From: an uncultured Bacilli bacterium
Lineage (GTDB): Bacteria > Bacillota_I > Bacilli_A > RF39 > UBA660
Length of the DNA stretch: 36,921 bases
NCBI GenBank assembly: GCA_949841325.1
Contig: CATKZK010000009.1
Location: 1 to 36,921, forward strand
Direction: 5' to 3'
Shown here: one piece after another, positions 15,946 to 24,274 of the stretch
How the letters are laid out: every line of letters begins with the position of its first letter
Position numbering within the stretch: the stretch's first letter is position 1
The notes under the pieces: model-generated
The model's input: the letters and a program-made list of their open reading frames with translations, nothing else
The model's database searches: none
What the model was told of the DNA's origin: nothing
Made by a program: the position numbers and the translations under genes

Positions 15946-17132
15946 AAAATACTCCCTGCTAGATAACCACTGATGAAGGCAAAAGCGAGATTATATCCCC
16001 CACAATTTCCATCGACATCCAAGATTTCTCCTACTATATAGAGATTTTTACTCTTTTTTGACTCGAAAGTATGCACATCAATTTCTTTTAAAGGAATTCC
16101 ACCTGTACAAACTTGTGCTTTTTCATAATCAGCAGATGCAATATCTACCCTGAAAGAAGTAATCGCTCTTTCTAAGCGTTTTATCTCCTCACTACTTAGC
16201 AAATCAAGTTTTTTCTCTCTTTCTATAGAGGCATATTCTAATAAGACAAATAGAAGCTTGTAGGGAAAAATACTTTCTAAGCTCTTTTCAATAGAAACAT
16301 TTCCCATGACAGTTCTTCTTGAACGAATAAAAGCAGCAAAATTTTCTAAAAATGGCAAAAAATGAAGAGTTATATAAACTTGACTTCCTTTATTTAAAGC
16401 GCGCGAAGCTTCTCCACTGACATTAAAAATGCAAATACCACTTATGCCATTTTTAGTTAATTGAACTTCTCCCTCTTCTTGCATTACTGCTTCTCCATCA
16501 ATGTGTAAAGTTAAAGATGCATCTACTCTTACACCTTCCCAAGAAGGCACTTTATGCTTTGCAATAAGTGGTGCAAGACTTGGCAAAACAGGATGTAAAG
16601 TATGACCGAGATTTTCTAAAATAGGATAAAGGCTTCCATCACTTCCCGTTTTGGGCATTGCTTTAGAACCCGAAGCCACCACCAATTTTTCCGCTTTTAT
16701 ACATTCCCCATCTTTTGATTTTATATGAAATTCTTTTCCTACTTTTATAATTTCTTGCACTTTAAAGTTTGTGATGATTTTTACTTTATCTTGAAGTGCA
16801 TAAAGTAAAAGTTCTCTTAAGGATGCTGCACTTTTAGAATATGGATAGATAAAATTTCCAATCTCTTTTGGATAAAGACCAATAGAACTAAGAAAAGAGA
16901 AAACCTCATCTTTATGAGAAAGAACATCCTCTAATGCCATCACATCATCTGTATGATAGTATTTACTTTCTATTAACGTGTTCCAATAATTAGCTCGACC
17001 ATTTCCAGTGATTAAAATCTTTTTTCCTAATTTGTCGTTACGTTCAAGAAGGGTCACTTCATGCTTTTTGCTGGCTTTTATAGCGGCCACAATTCCTGAA
17101 GCTCCACCGCCAATGATAACTACTTTTGCCAT
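15942..17132 (-). CDS. BaiN/HI0933-type flavoprotein (COG2081)
   Basis: A 396-residue NAD(P)/FAD-dependent oxidoreductase of the HI0933/BaiN family. The N-terminal Rossmann motif is VVIIGGGASGIVAAIKASK, followed by LLERNDKLGKKILITGNGRA with the family's G-x-G-R-x-N; a middle GSKAMPKTGSDGSLYPI segment, the CTGGIPLKEID motif and the C-terminal VGEILDVDGNCGGYNLAFAF are all typical. The founding gut member BaiN was linked to bile-acid metabolism, but the family is broad and no bile-acid genes are seen here, so the substrate is left open. It begins 3 bases after the DUF1003 gene, whose last codons supply its AAGGAG ribosome site, and overlaps the COG2509 gene downstream. Confidence 0.9.
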   Translation of the reverse strand: MAKVVIIGGGASGIVAAIKASKKHEVTLLERNDKLGKKILITGNGRANYWNTLIESKYYHTDDVMALEDVLSHKDEVFSFLSSIGLYPKEIGNFIYPYSKSAASLRELLLYALQDKVKIITNFKVQEIIKVGKEFHIKSKDGECIKAEKLVVASGSKAMPKTGSDGSLYPILENLGHTLHPVLPSLAPLIAKHKVPSWEGVRVDASLTLHIDGEAVMQEEGEVQLTKNGISGICIFNVSGEASRALNKGSQVYITLHFLPFLENFAAFIRSRRTVMGNVSIEKSLESIFPYKLLFVLLEYASIEREKKLDLLSSEEIKRLERAITSFRVDIASADYEKAQVCTGGIPLKEIDVHTFESKKSKNLYIVGEILDVDGNCGGYNLAFAFISGYLAGSIL

Positions 17133-17135
17133 ATT

Positions 17136-17642
17136 TTACTCCTTACTATTTTTAATATATTTGATTATCTCATTTTGATTTTTAATCAATGTTTTAATAT
17201 TAGCATGTAAATCTTCTAAAATAAGTTCACTTTTTAAATCGGTTTGATAGTCATTTTGATTCCGCAAACTATCTTTTTTAGACTGCCTATTTTGGCTCAT
17301 CATAATAATAGGCGCTTGTAAGGCAGCAATACAGGAAAGTAAAAGATTGAGCAATATAAATGGATAAGGATCGATTGCTTTTTCTGCAAGGACTACTCCA
17401 TTTATAATTCCCCATCCCACGAGAAAACAGGTAAAACCAATAATAAAAGGCCATGATCCCACCACTTCAGCCACTTTATCAGCAATTTTATCTCCAAAAG
17501 AAATTTCTGACTCTTCTTTTTTCTCAATATTGACAGCAATTGGTTGATTAATCAACATTTCTAACAATTCCTCATAATCCTCTATTTCTAATTCTTGATT
17601 CAATAATTCTTGTACAATTTGTTTTCTTGTCTTCTCCTTCAT
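17136..17642 (-). CDS. DUF1003 membrane protein
   Basis: A 168-residue protein with two transmembrane segments (residues about 60-85 and 95-118 of the ATG form). It carries the DUF1003 core: FGDKIADKVAEVVGSWPFII, then YPFILLNLLLSCIAALQAP followed by IIMMSQNRQSKKD, and a helical C-terminal tail beginning YQTDLKSELILEDLHANIKT. The biochemical function of the family is unknown. An in-frame GTG at 17651 also opens the frame, but the GGGTGAGG box sits properly only for the ATG at 17642. The gene heads the DUF1003/BaiN/COG2509 run, where spacings of 3 bases and a 4-base overlap indicate one operon. Confidence 0.88.
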   Translation of the reverse strand: MKEKTRKQIVQELLNQELEIEDYEELLEMLINQPIAVNIEKKEESEISFGDKIADKVAEVVGSWPFIIGFTCFLVGWGIINGVVLAEKAIDPYPFILLNLLLSCIAALQAPIIMMSQNRQSKKDSLRNQNDYQTDLKSELILEDLHANIKTLIKNQNEIIKYIKNSKE

Positions 17643-17663
17643 TTTCCTCACCCATTTTATTTT

Positions 17664-17703
17664 ACCACAAAAAAAGACTATTTATTGTCAAATAAAGTCT
17701 TTA
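17664..17703 (-). terminator. Terminator of the SleB-like hydrolase gene
   Basis: A hairpin with AAAGACT/AGTCTTT at its base and a bulged AT-rich upper stem is followed by seven T residues on the minus strand. It lies just downstream of the hydrolase stop and about 25 bases before the DUF1003 start. Confidence 0.75.
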
Positions 17704-17714
17704 TTGTGATCTTT

Positions 17715-18992
17715 TTAATTATGATAGCTATAACTCTTTGCCTTATCAGAGGCAACTTCTTCTACTTGTTCTTGATATGGATCCTCTATCGAATCTTCTA
17801 ATAAATGTGTACGATAAAGATCTCTTGCTAAATTGTGGTATTTGTCTCCACCAACAACAATTTGATACTTACGTTCTCCTTTTTGTGTTTTATCACTAGT
17901 ATTGCAAGCTTTCCATTCTACATAGTCTACTGTACGCACGCCATAGACAGTAGCTGTTTCTATTGCTTTTAACACATATTCTGGAGCAGTTTTTCCTGAT
18001 GCAACATAATCGGCATACGCTTTATCACTATACACGACAAATTGTAATGGAGCAGTTAATACCTCTGTAAGGTAATCAGGGTACCTTGGATCTTCTAAAC
18101 GATTTAAAATAACAGAAACATTTCCTAAAGCATCTTGATAACTTTCCTTTTTACTTTCTCTCTCGACAACAAATCCCAATAATCTTAGTTCATCTTCTGT
18201 GAAATTATAAGTTTTATTATAATATGTCTTATGATAACCTTGTTTTATTTCAAAATTATCTTCACTAACGATTTCAGGTATTTTTGGTGCAGACATGCTA
18301 CTTAATAAAGACGTATTTTCATCAATTGGAGCCCATGGGTCAAATGCTGCTTCTTCTAAAGACATTGGTTCATCGCTAATTTCTATATCAGAGGCAATTA
18401 CAATCTCGCTTTCTAAAGGAGTCGTCTCTTCTTTTACAACAGAAGATATTTCCTCTTCTTCCGTTACTTTTTCTGAGGCAAGTTCTTCTTCTACTTCTGT
18501 TTCTTCCAAAACAACTTCTTCCTCAATTTCTTCCTTTTCTTCTATTACTTCTATTACTTCTTCATCTGTTCCATTATTATCTGCAAGATTTTGTTCTAAT
18601 GTTACGAAATCAAATAATTCTAAAAAATTCTCTTTTTCTTCGTTTAGCTTAGAAATGTCAAAATCTCCATAGTCAAATAAAAGATGGTCCCAATTTTCTG
18701 CTTTTATCTTCTCAGGATCAAAGTCCTCAAATTCATTAAACAATTCTGCGTATTGTTCCCCAGATTGATGATATTGGTCTTTTAATTTCTTTTCTTCAAT
18801 GGAGAATGCCATTGCCTCTTCATTTTCTTCAGCAGCATCTACCATATAATCATCTTCAGATTCTATTTTGTTAACAAATTCAGGCAATCTTTCTTGGAGT
18901 TCGCGAATTTTCATCCCTGTAAAAAACGAAACTGCATACATTCCAAGTATCGCACATGATTTTCTCATCTTTTTTGAAACTTCTAATTCCAT
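17715..18992 (-). CDS. SleB-like cell wall hydrolase with long acidic linker
   Basis: A 425-residue protein. Residues 10-29 (RKSCAILGMYAVSFFTGMKI) form a signal anchor; residues about 40-255 are low-complexity and extremely rich in Glu and Asp; residues about 265-400 are a SleB/Hydrolase_2-type (PF07486-like) domain: LRLLGFVVERESKKESYQDA, VSVILNRLEDPRYPD, APLQFVVYSDKAYADY, ending VVGGDKYHNLARD. The glutamate in VVERES aligns with the catalytic Glu of the HAEA motif in lytic transglycosylase-like SleB proteins. It is likely a membrane-tethered peptidoglycan hydrolase with its domain held away from the membrane by the linker. A longer frame opens at 19115, but the ATG at 18992 has a GGGAGGGA box and sits just downstream of a near-consensus promoter. 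A role in spore germination, as for Bacillus SleB, is not shown. Confidence 0.85.
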   Translation of the reverse strand: MELEVSKKMRKSCAILGMYAVSFFTGMKIRELQERLPEFVNKIESEDDYMVDAAEENEEAMAFSIEEKKLKDQYHQSGEQYAELFNEFEDFDPEKIKAENWDHLLFDYGDFDISKLNEEKENFLELFDFVTLEQNLADNNGTDEEVIEVIEEKEEIEEEVVLEETEVEEELASEKVTEEEEISSVVKEETTPLESEIVIASDIEISDEPMSLEEAAFDPWAPIDENTSLLSSMSAPKIPEIVSEDNFEIKQGYHKTYYNKTYNFTEDELRLLGFVVERESKKESYQDALGNVSVILNRLEDPRYPDYLTEVLTAPLQFVVYSDKAYADYVASGKTAPEYVLKAIETATVYGVRTVDYVEWKACNTSDKTQKGERKYQIVVGGDKYHNLARDLYRTHLLEDSIEDPYQEQVEEVASDKAKSYSYHN

Positions 18993-19029
18993 TCCAATCC
19001 CTCCCGTTTTCTTTGGCATAACAGTAAGT

Positions 19030-19058
19030 ATTCTACACGAAAAAAAGACAGATGTCAA
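19030..19058 (-). promoter_or_regulatory. Promoter of the SleB-like gene, with -35 box in a terminator loop
   Basis: Minus-strand TTGACA (19053-19058), a 17-base spacer and TAGAAT (19030-19035). The -35 hexamer is the loop of the trmK terminator hairpin, and the spacer contains that terminator's T-run. Confidence 0.85.
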
Positions 19059-19067
19059 ATGTCTTTT
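19041..19067 (-). terminator. Terminator of the dnaG-rpoD-trmK operon
   Basis: The inverted repeat AAAAGACA/TGTCTTTT (19060-19067 with 19043-19050) has a 9-base loop and a T-run on the minus strand. It lies 39 bases downstream of the trmK stop. Confidence 0.8.
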
Positions 19068-19105
19068 AAAATTTATTGTAAAAAATGAAAAAAAGAATCT
19101 GTTCA

Positions 19106-19759
19106 TTAAAGGCAAGCTATTCTTTTTTTCAATTGTTTCATTTCTTTTTTTAAATGATGTCGCATAAGTCGCTTGTTTTTAGGTAATAACCTCAATATCT
19201 TTTCACAATTTTCGATTTCAAATTGGAGGTATTCCTCATTGTGAATCAAAATAGGACCATAAAGGTATTCTCCTTTTGTATATTTCTCTTGCCCTCTTTC
19301 AAAGATAATATTGATATAGTGTTTTTTATGATCAGTAAGAAATTCTTCTTCGACAATCTTAAATCCCATTTTGCATACTTCTTTTCTAAGTTCACAATGG
19401 TTATTATTAGATTGTAAGATTAGTTTATTTATTCTTTTACAGTAAGGATGATTTAGAATAGATAAGATTGTAGAAGTTCCCATTCCTGAAATGATAATCG
19501 TATCTACATCCTCTTCTTCATGTAAAACTTCTAATCCATCTCCTAAACGCATATCAATCTGATGAATGAGTTTATTCTTCTTCACATTGGCAATTCCCGC
19601 TTCAAGCGCATGTTTATGAATATCCGCAGCAATCATTTTTTCCACTACTTGACTCTTTATCAGTTCAATATCTAAAAGGGCATGGTCACACCCAATATCA
19701 ATAACTTTATCCTCTTTTGATACATATTTCAAAAGGGAAAATAGACGTTTAGAAAGCAT
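19106..19759 (-). CDS. trmK: tRNA (adenine22-N1)-methyltransferase TrmK
   Basis: A 217-residue SAM-dependent methyltransferase of the TrmK family, which methylates N1 of A22 in the tRNA D-loop. The SAM-binding motif is KVIDIGCDHALLDIELI (residues about 18-34); the family catalytic segment appears as DTIIISGMGTSTILSIL, then KLILQSNNNHCELRKEVCKM and the DHKKHYINIIFERG strand. The C-terminal part is Lys-rich and coiled-coil-like, as usual. The ATG follows the rpoD stop by one base. dnaG, sigA and trmK are clustered in Bacillus and relatives, so the placement supports the name. Confidence 0.93.
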   Translation of the reverse strand: MLSKRLFSLLKYVSKEDKVIDIGCDHALLDIELIKSQVVEKMIAADIHKHALEAGIANVKKNKLIHQIDMRLGDGLEVLHEEEDVDTIIISGMGTSTILSILNHPYCKRINKLILQSNNNHCELRKEVCKMGFKIVEEEFLTDHKKHYINIIFERGQEKYTKGEYLYGPILIHNEEYLQFEIENCEKILRLLPKNKRLMRHHLKKEMKQLKKRIACL

Positions 19760-19760
19760 C

Positions 19761-20861
19761 TTAATCCACCATAAAATCTTTTAACTTTTTAGCTCTCGAC
19801 GGATGTCTTAATTTTCTTAAAGCTTTTGCTTCAATTTGACGAATACGCTCACGTGTTACATTAAAGCGTTTTCCTACTTCCTCTAAGGTATAACTTGTGC
19901 CATCAATTAAGCCGAATCGAAGTTCAAGAACTTGTTGTTCTCTTGGTTGAAGTGTTGATAGAACTTGTTTTATTTCTTCTTTTAAAATTTCATTTGTTGC
20001 ATATTCTTCTGGCGAAAGACTTGATTCATCCTTAATAAAATCTCCTAAATGAGAATCATCCTCTTCTCCAATTGGAGTTTCTAAAGAAACAGGATCTTGA
20101 CTAATTTTAATCACTTCACGAACTTTATCAACTGAGATGCCCATTTTTTTAGCAAGTTCCTCATCACTTGGTTCACGATTTAACTCTAGTGTCATTTGTC
20201 TTTGAATACGAGCCATTTTATTAATCGTTTCTACCATATGAACTGGAACACGAATGGTTCTCGCTTGGTCTGCAAGTGCACGTGTAATGGCTTGTCTTAT
20301 CCACCATGTTGCATAAGTCGAAAATTTATATCCTTTTCCATAGTCAAATTTTTCAACAGCTTTCATAAGACCAATATTACCTTCTTGAATGAGATCAAGA
20401 AACAAAAGGCCTCTTCCAACATAACGCTTAGCTATAGAGACAACTAGACGCAAATTAGATTCTGCTAAAGTATTTTTCGCTTTCTCTTCTCCATTGGCTA
20501 CGCGAACCGACAAATCCATCTCTTCTTCAGCACTTAACAAAGAAATACGCCCAATCTCTTTTAAATACATTCTAACAGGGTCGTTAATATTGACATCTTT
20601 AGTTAAATCCTCATCTGTCAAAACTTCCACTTCTGCAGGGGCTTTTCCACCTTCACCTGATTCCGCATCTTCTTCCGTTACAACACTTATACCCTCTTCC
20701 ACAAAACTATTATATAAATTATCGAGTGTATCGGCATCCATATCTAGCCCTTTTAAGGCATTTGCAAGTTGCTCAAAGGTAATATACCCTTTCTTCTTTC
20801 CTTCTTCAATTAGTTCTTGTTTTCTTTCCTCAAATGGTTTAATTTCTGTTACTTTTTTCAT
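19761..20861 (-). CDS. rpoD: Primary sigma factor RpoD (SigA)
   Basis: A 366-residue housekeeping sigma-70 factor. Region 1.1 is present ([20 protein letters not shown]), region 1.2 reads [20 protein letters not shown], region 2 has [17 protein letters not shown] then [20 protein letters not shown] and [19 protein letters not shown], and region 4.2 ends with [20 protein letters not shown] before the terminal basic tail. Lengths and order fit the short SigA proteins of Firmicutes. It recognises the TTGACA/TATAAT boxes seen throughout this window. Its start overlaps the dnaG stop by 4 bases (ATGA), giving the classical macromolecular synthesis operon dnaG-rpoD, here without rpsU, which lies elsewhere in the window with yqeY. 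Confidence 0.98.
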   Translation of the reverse strand: MKKVTEIKPFEERKQELIEEGKKKGYITFEQLANALKGLDMDADTLDNLYNSFVEEGISVVTEEDAESGEGGKAPAEVEVLTDEDLTKDVNINDPVRMYLKEIGRISLLSAEEEMDLSVRVANGEEKAKNTLAESNLRLVVSIAKRYVGRGLLFLDLIQEGNIGLMKAVEKFDYGKGYKFSTYATWWIRQAITRALADQARTIRVPVHMVETINKMARIQRQMTLELNREPSDEELAKKMGISVDKVREVIKISQDPVSLETPIGEEDDSHLGDFIKDESSLSPEEYATNEILKEEIKQVLSTLQPREQQVLELRFGLIDGTSYTLEEVGKRFNVTRERIRQIEAKALRKLRHPSRAKKLKDFMVD

Positions 20862-22585
20862 TCTTTACACATCCTTTTTTTCATATTTGCTATTTCATCA
20901 ATAATCTTTGATTTTTCGTTAATATCACTTGCTAACTTTAATTGTTGCTTTAACTCTTCTATCTTTTTTTCTGCATTCAAGTTTTTCATCCGTTCAATAA
21001 GACCAACAAACTCCGCATCACTTAGTTCTATATTGGCGTTACGATCAATAATATCCAACACATCTTCATAATGATCACTCTCGATTTCATACGTGATAAA
21101 ATCCGCGATATTAATATAATTGTATTTTAAGAAAAATGCAAGCAATTCATTCGCGATTTTCTCATAACGTTCCATGGGTACAAAAGAAATTTCCTGCTCA
21201 TAAAATTCAATATACTTGGTATCATTCATCATATAATAAAGCATTAAAGCACAACACATCTCATCTTTATTCTGCTTCTTTTTCTGAAACTTAGTAATGG
21301 AAATTTTAGGTGTACTTTCGACTTTTATAACTTTATCATAGAGTACATTTTTTGAAACTCCATACTCTTCGCTTAATTTGTTAATTGTCAAATTAATTAA
21401 CACATCATCATTTGTCTTATTGAGTTCTTTTATTACTTGATTGATATAGAGTGAAACATCATCAACCTTTTCTAGATTTTTATCTTTTTTAAGATAATTC
21501 ATCTTAAAATCAAAAAAGGTAATCGCATTTGCTACAGCATCCAAAAACGCTTCTTTTTTATGTTTCAAAATATATTCATCAGGATCTTTGGCGTCTTCTA
21601 TTCTTAAAATGCCTAAATCAATCTCATTTTTACTTAACAATTCACCATTTTGAATCGTTGCTTGTTCTCCTGCCTTATCATTATCCATACAGAGAACAAC
21701 CTTGACATTCAGTCGTTTTAATAGTTTTACATGATCATTTGTAAGCGCTGTTCCCATAGTCGCGACAACATTTTTTATTCCCGATGCATAGACACGTATC
21801 GCATCCATTTGTCCCTCGACAATGATCAAGACTTTCTTTCTTTTCGCTTCATTCTGTGCCCGATGATAATTAAAGAGAATTTCTCCTTTTTTAAACACAG
21901 GTGTTTCTTTGGTATTGATATATTTAGCATCGTTACTATTATCAAATATACGAGCAGAAAACCCAACACTTTTTCCTTGCGCATTATGAATTGGAAACGT
22001 TATTCGATTTCGGAATAAATCATAAAGACTATTTCCTCTTCCAGATATTCCAGCATTAATTAATAACTCTTCATCAAAAGATTTATTTAAAAGAAGTTTC
22101 GTAATCGTATCAAACTCACTAGGTGCATATCCAATTTCAAACTCTTCTATAATGACTTCAGATAGACCACGTTCCTCTAAATACGCCCGTGCTTTTTTGC
22201 CCTCTTTACTCTTTAAATGATTCTGATAAAATTTACTTGCTAAATCCAAGGCGTTATAGTATTTATCATACTTTGAAGTTGTTTGAAATTCAATATTTAG
22301 TTCAATTCCCGTTTTATTCGCGACCTCTTTTACAGCCTCTAAAAAGGATATGTTTTCATATTCTTGAACAAAATTAAAGACATTCCCCGTTTTATGACAA
22401 ACAAAACAGGTATAAATCCCTTTTTCTTCATTTACACTCATCGATGGCGTATGATCATCGTGAAAGGGACAAATGCCAAAGTAATTTTTTCCCTTCTTTT
22501 CTAAAGAAAGGTACGAACCTATGATATCGACAATACTTGTTTTCTTCGCGATTGCATTGATTTCCTCATTCGATAATCTTGCCAT
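20858..22585 (-). CDS. dnaG: DNA primase DnaG
   Basis: A 575-residue primase that makes RNA primers at the replication fork. The CHC2 zinc domain is at the N terminus (C39, H42, C60, C63 in [14 protein letters not shown] and [13 protein letters not shown]). The catalytic TOPRIM domain follows, with [20 protein letters not shown] supplying the acidic Glu and [14 protein letters not shown] the D-x-D. The C-terminal helicase-binding region is present but weakly conserved, as usual. Length is slightly below the typical 600. An AGAGGGTG ribosome site precedes the ATG. The upstream 190 bases are shared with the divergent glycosyltransferase gene; the dnaG promoter is not clear (a TATAAG box near the start lacks a good -35). 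It is the first gene of the dnaG-rpoD-trmK operon. Confidence 0.97.
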   Translation of the reverse strand: MARLSNEEINAIAKKTSIVDIIGSYLSLEKKGKNYFGICPFHDDHTPSMSVNEEKGIYTCFVCHKTGNVFNFVQEYENISFLEAVKEVANKTGIELNIEFQTTSKYDKYYNALDLASKFYQNHLKSKEGKKARAYLEERGLSEVIIEEFEIGYAPSEFDTITKLLLNKSFDEELLINAGISGRGNSLYDLFRNRITFPIHNAQGKSVGFSARIFDNSNDAKYINTKETPVFKKGEILFNYHRAQNEAKRKKVLIIVEGQMDAIRVYASGIKNVVATMGTALTNDHVKLLKRLNVKVVLCMDNDKAGEQATIQNGELLSKNEIDLGILRIEDAKDPDEYILKHKKEAFLDAVANAITFFDFKMNYLKKDKNLEKVDDVSLYINQVIKELNKTNDDVLINLTINKLSEEYGVSKNVLYDKVIKVESTPKISITKFQKKKQNKDEMCCALMLYYMMNDTKYIEFYEQEISFVPMERYEKIANELLAFFLKYNYINIADFITYEIESDHYEDVLDIIDRNANIELSDAEFVGLIERMKNLNAEKKIEELKQQLKLASDINEKSKIIDEIANMKKRMCKE

Positions 22586-22737
22586 AATAACACCCTCTAC
22601 TTATATTTGTTACCAAGCACATAGGAAATTACTCATTTTTTTTGCAATTTTTTTCATTTTTTTACAAAATATACATTCTTTTGATTGATTTAGCTCCTTT
22701 TCTTTACTCTTTTAGCAGTAGAGAATCTTCCTTCCCA

Positions 22738-22766
22738 TTGTCTTTTGTTTTCCCTCTTGTTATACT
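22738..22766 (+). promoter_or_regulatory. Promoter of the glycosyltransferase gene
   Basis: TTGTCT (22738-22743), a 17-base spacer and TATACT (22761-22766) preceded by TGT (extended -10). The start codon follows about 20 bases downstream with an AGAGG box. Confidence 0.7.
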
Positions 22767-22786
22767 TATACTAGAGGTTGATGATC

Positions 22787-24241
22787 ATGGAAAAGAAAAA
22801 ATACTTAGAATATATTCTATTATTTGGCATTGTTTTCTTATTTATTACAATCATGAGTAAGAATTCATTCCTTTATCGTACAAACGACTGGTGGGACGCA
22901 AATGCTTTTATGACGGTAGGAAAAGCGATGATGCAGGGAATTGTTCCTTACCGCGACTTATTTGAGCAAAAAGGTCCTTTCTTATATCTAATTTATGGAG
23001 TGGCAAGCCTTATATCAAAAACAAATTTTATAGGCGTCTATTTTCTTGAACTTCTTGCCTTTTTTGTAAGCCTTCTCTATTTAAAAAAGATCATTCAATT
23101 GTTCTTTCCAAATACAAAACACCTTTATTTAGCGGGAATTCTCTTTTTATTCAGTGCTACAGGCTTAAAGGCCTTTGGGCATGGTGGAAGCGCAGAGGAA
23201 TTCACTTTGCCATTTATGATGATGAGTCTTTATTCCCTACTGCATTTTTTAAAGACAGAATCTATATCAAAAAAAGATATTTTTATAAATGGCTTCATCG
23301 CGGGAATTGTGCTATGGACTAAATATAGTTTGCTTGGATTCTGGTTTATTTTTGAAGCAAGTGTCTTCTTCATTCATCTTATTAAAAAGGAGATAAAAAA
23401 GGCTCTTTTAAGTAGTGTTTTATTCTTAAGTGGAATGTGTATTTCTTCGCTTCCTTGGATATTCTACTTTGGTATTCATCATGCTTTGCCTTCTTTATTC
23501 AATGTTTACTTTTTAACCAACATGACATCTTATGCTAAAAAGACAAGTCTTCTTATGAAACTCGCAAAAGCAATTGGTTTACTATTTTATAATCTAGTAA
23601 GTCAACCAGCCTACTTCCTATTCATAACACTTCCTATTCCTTTTTTCTTAAAGCAAAAGAGTACTTTAAAATATGGGGGAGTAGTCCTTTTACTTGCTCT
23701 TCTATTTACTGGTTTAGGGGCTTTTATTGGAGGTACGAATTATTTCTATTATGGTTATATCTTAACTGCATTTAATACATTTGGTATTCTTCTACTTCTA
23801 ATCTTTTTAAATAAAAAGAGCGTTTTCTTACCAAAACATCTTACCCTTTATGTTCTTCTTTCTTGTATTACTTTACTTCTACTATTTACAAACAATCCAA
23901 AGTATATCATCAAGAAAAAAAGCGACTATGGTCAATTTGTTTTTAAAGATCTTATTCTTGATGATTCTCTTCTTAACTATCACTGTCTTGACTTAGGCCT
24001 TTATACAACAACTGGCATTACACCAAAGTATTATTATTTCATGCGCAATAATATTCCAAGAGAAAACTATCCTGAAATGTATGAAGAACAAGATCGATAT
24101 ATTAAAGAAAAGATTCCTAAATACGTCATTACAAAGAAAAAATATTCCCTATTGGATGAAGACTATACAATGATAAAATCACAGAGACAACCTTATGAAA
24201 ATCGAAAAGTAACCTATTATTTATACGAAAGAAAAACGTAA
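22787..24241 (+). CDS. GT-C type membrane glycosyltransferase (PMT/ArnT-like)
   Basis: A 484-residue polytopic protein with about ten to twelve hydrophobic segments and a short soluble C-terminal domain (from about residue 380). The first outer loop holds DWWDANAFMTVGKAMMQGIV followed by PYRDLFEQKGPFLYLIYG; acidic residues in this loop followed by an A/G-rich helix and a P-Y-x-D-x-x-x-x-K-x-P segment are characteristic of GT-C enzymes of the PMT_2/glycosyltransferase 39 and 83 group, which use polyprenyl-phosphate sugars on the outer face of the membrane. The acceptor (wall polymer, lipid or protein) cannot be told. Three possible starts exist (TTG 22778, ATG 22781, ATG 22787); the last has the best distance from AGAGG. 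It is a single plus-strand gene between dnaG and polC, ended by a bidirectional terminator. Confidence 0.8.
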   Translation: MEKKKYLEYILLFGIVFLFITIMSKNSFLYRTNDWWDANAFMTVGKAMMQGIVPYRDLFEQKGPFLYLIYGVASLISKTNFIGVYFLELLAFFVSLLYLKKIIQLFFPNTKHLYLAGILFLFSATGLKAFGHGGSAEEFTLPFMMMSLYSLLHFLKTESISKKDIFINGFIAGIVLWTKYSLLGFWFIFEASVFFIHLIKKEIKKALLSSVLFLSGMCISSLPWIFYFGIHHALPSLFNVYFLTNMTSYAKKTSLLMKLAKAIGLLFYNLVSQPAYFLFITLPIPFFLKQKSTLKYGGVVLLLALLFTGLGAFIGGTNYFYYGYILTAFNTFGILLLLIFLNKKSVFLPKHLTLYVLLSCITLLLLFTNNPKYIIKKKSDYGQFVFKDLILDDSLLNYHCLDLGLYTTTGITPKYYYFMRNNIPRENYPEMYEEQDRYIKEKIPKYVITKKKYSLLDEDYTMIKSQRQPYENRKVTYYLYERKT

Positions 24242-24266
24242 AAAAAGCGAGAATTCCTCGCTTTTT
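24242..24266. terminator. Bidirectional terminator between the glycosyltransferase gene and polC
   Basis: A perfect 10-bp stem AAAAAGCGAG/CTCGCTTTTT (24242-24251 with 24257-24266) with a 5-base loop and T-runs on both strands; it serves both convergent genes. Confidence 0.9.
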
Positions 24267-24274
24267 TTGATTCT

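Noticed and set aside
17660-17700. Promoter for the DUF1003 gene using TTGACA in the terminator loop
   Set aside because: The only TA-rich -10 (TAAAAT) is 21 bases away, too far for sigma-70 spacing, unlike the 17-base case at 19030-19058.
18295-18672. Ser-rich open frame on the plus strand opposite the acidic linker
   Set aside because: It is the complement of Glu codons (GAA/TTC and the shifted TCT/TCA) in the low-complexity linker and has no ribosome site; a shadow of the real gene. The same holds for the other plus-strand frames opposite minus-strand genes.
18993-19115. N-terminal extension of the SleB-like protein
   Set aside because: It would include the promoter and the terminator hairpin; the start at 18992 has a GGGAGGGA box and a fitting signal anchor.
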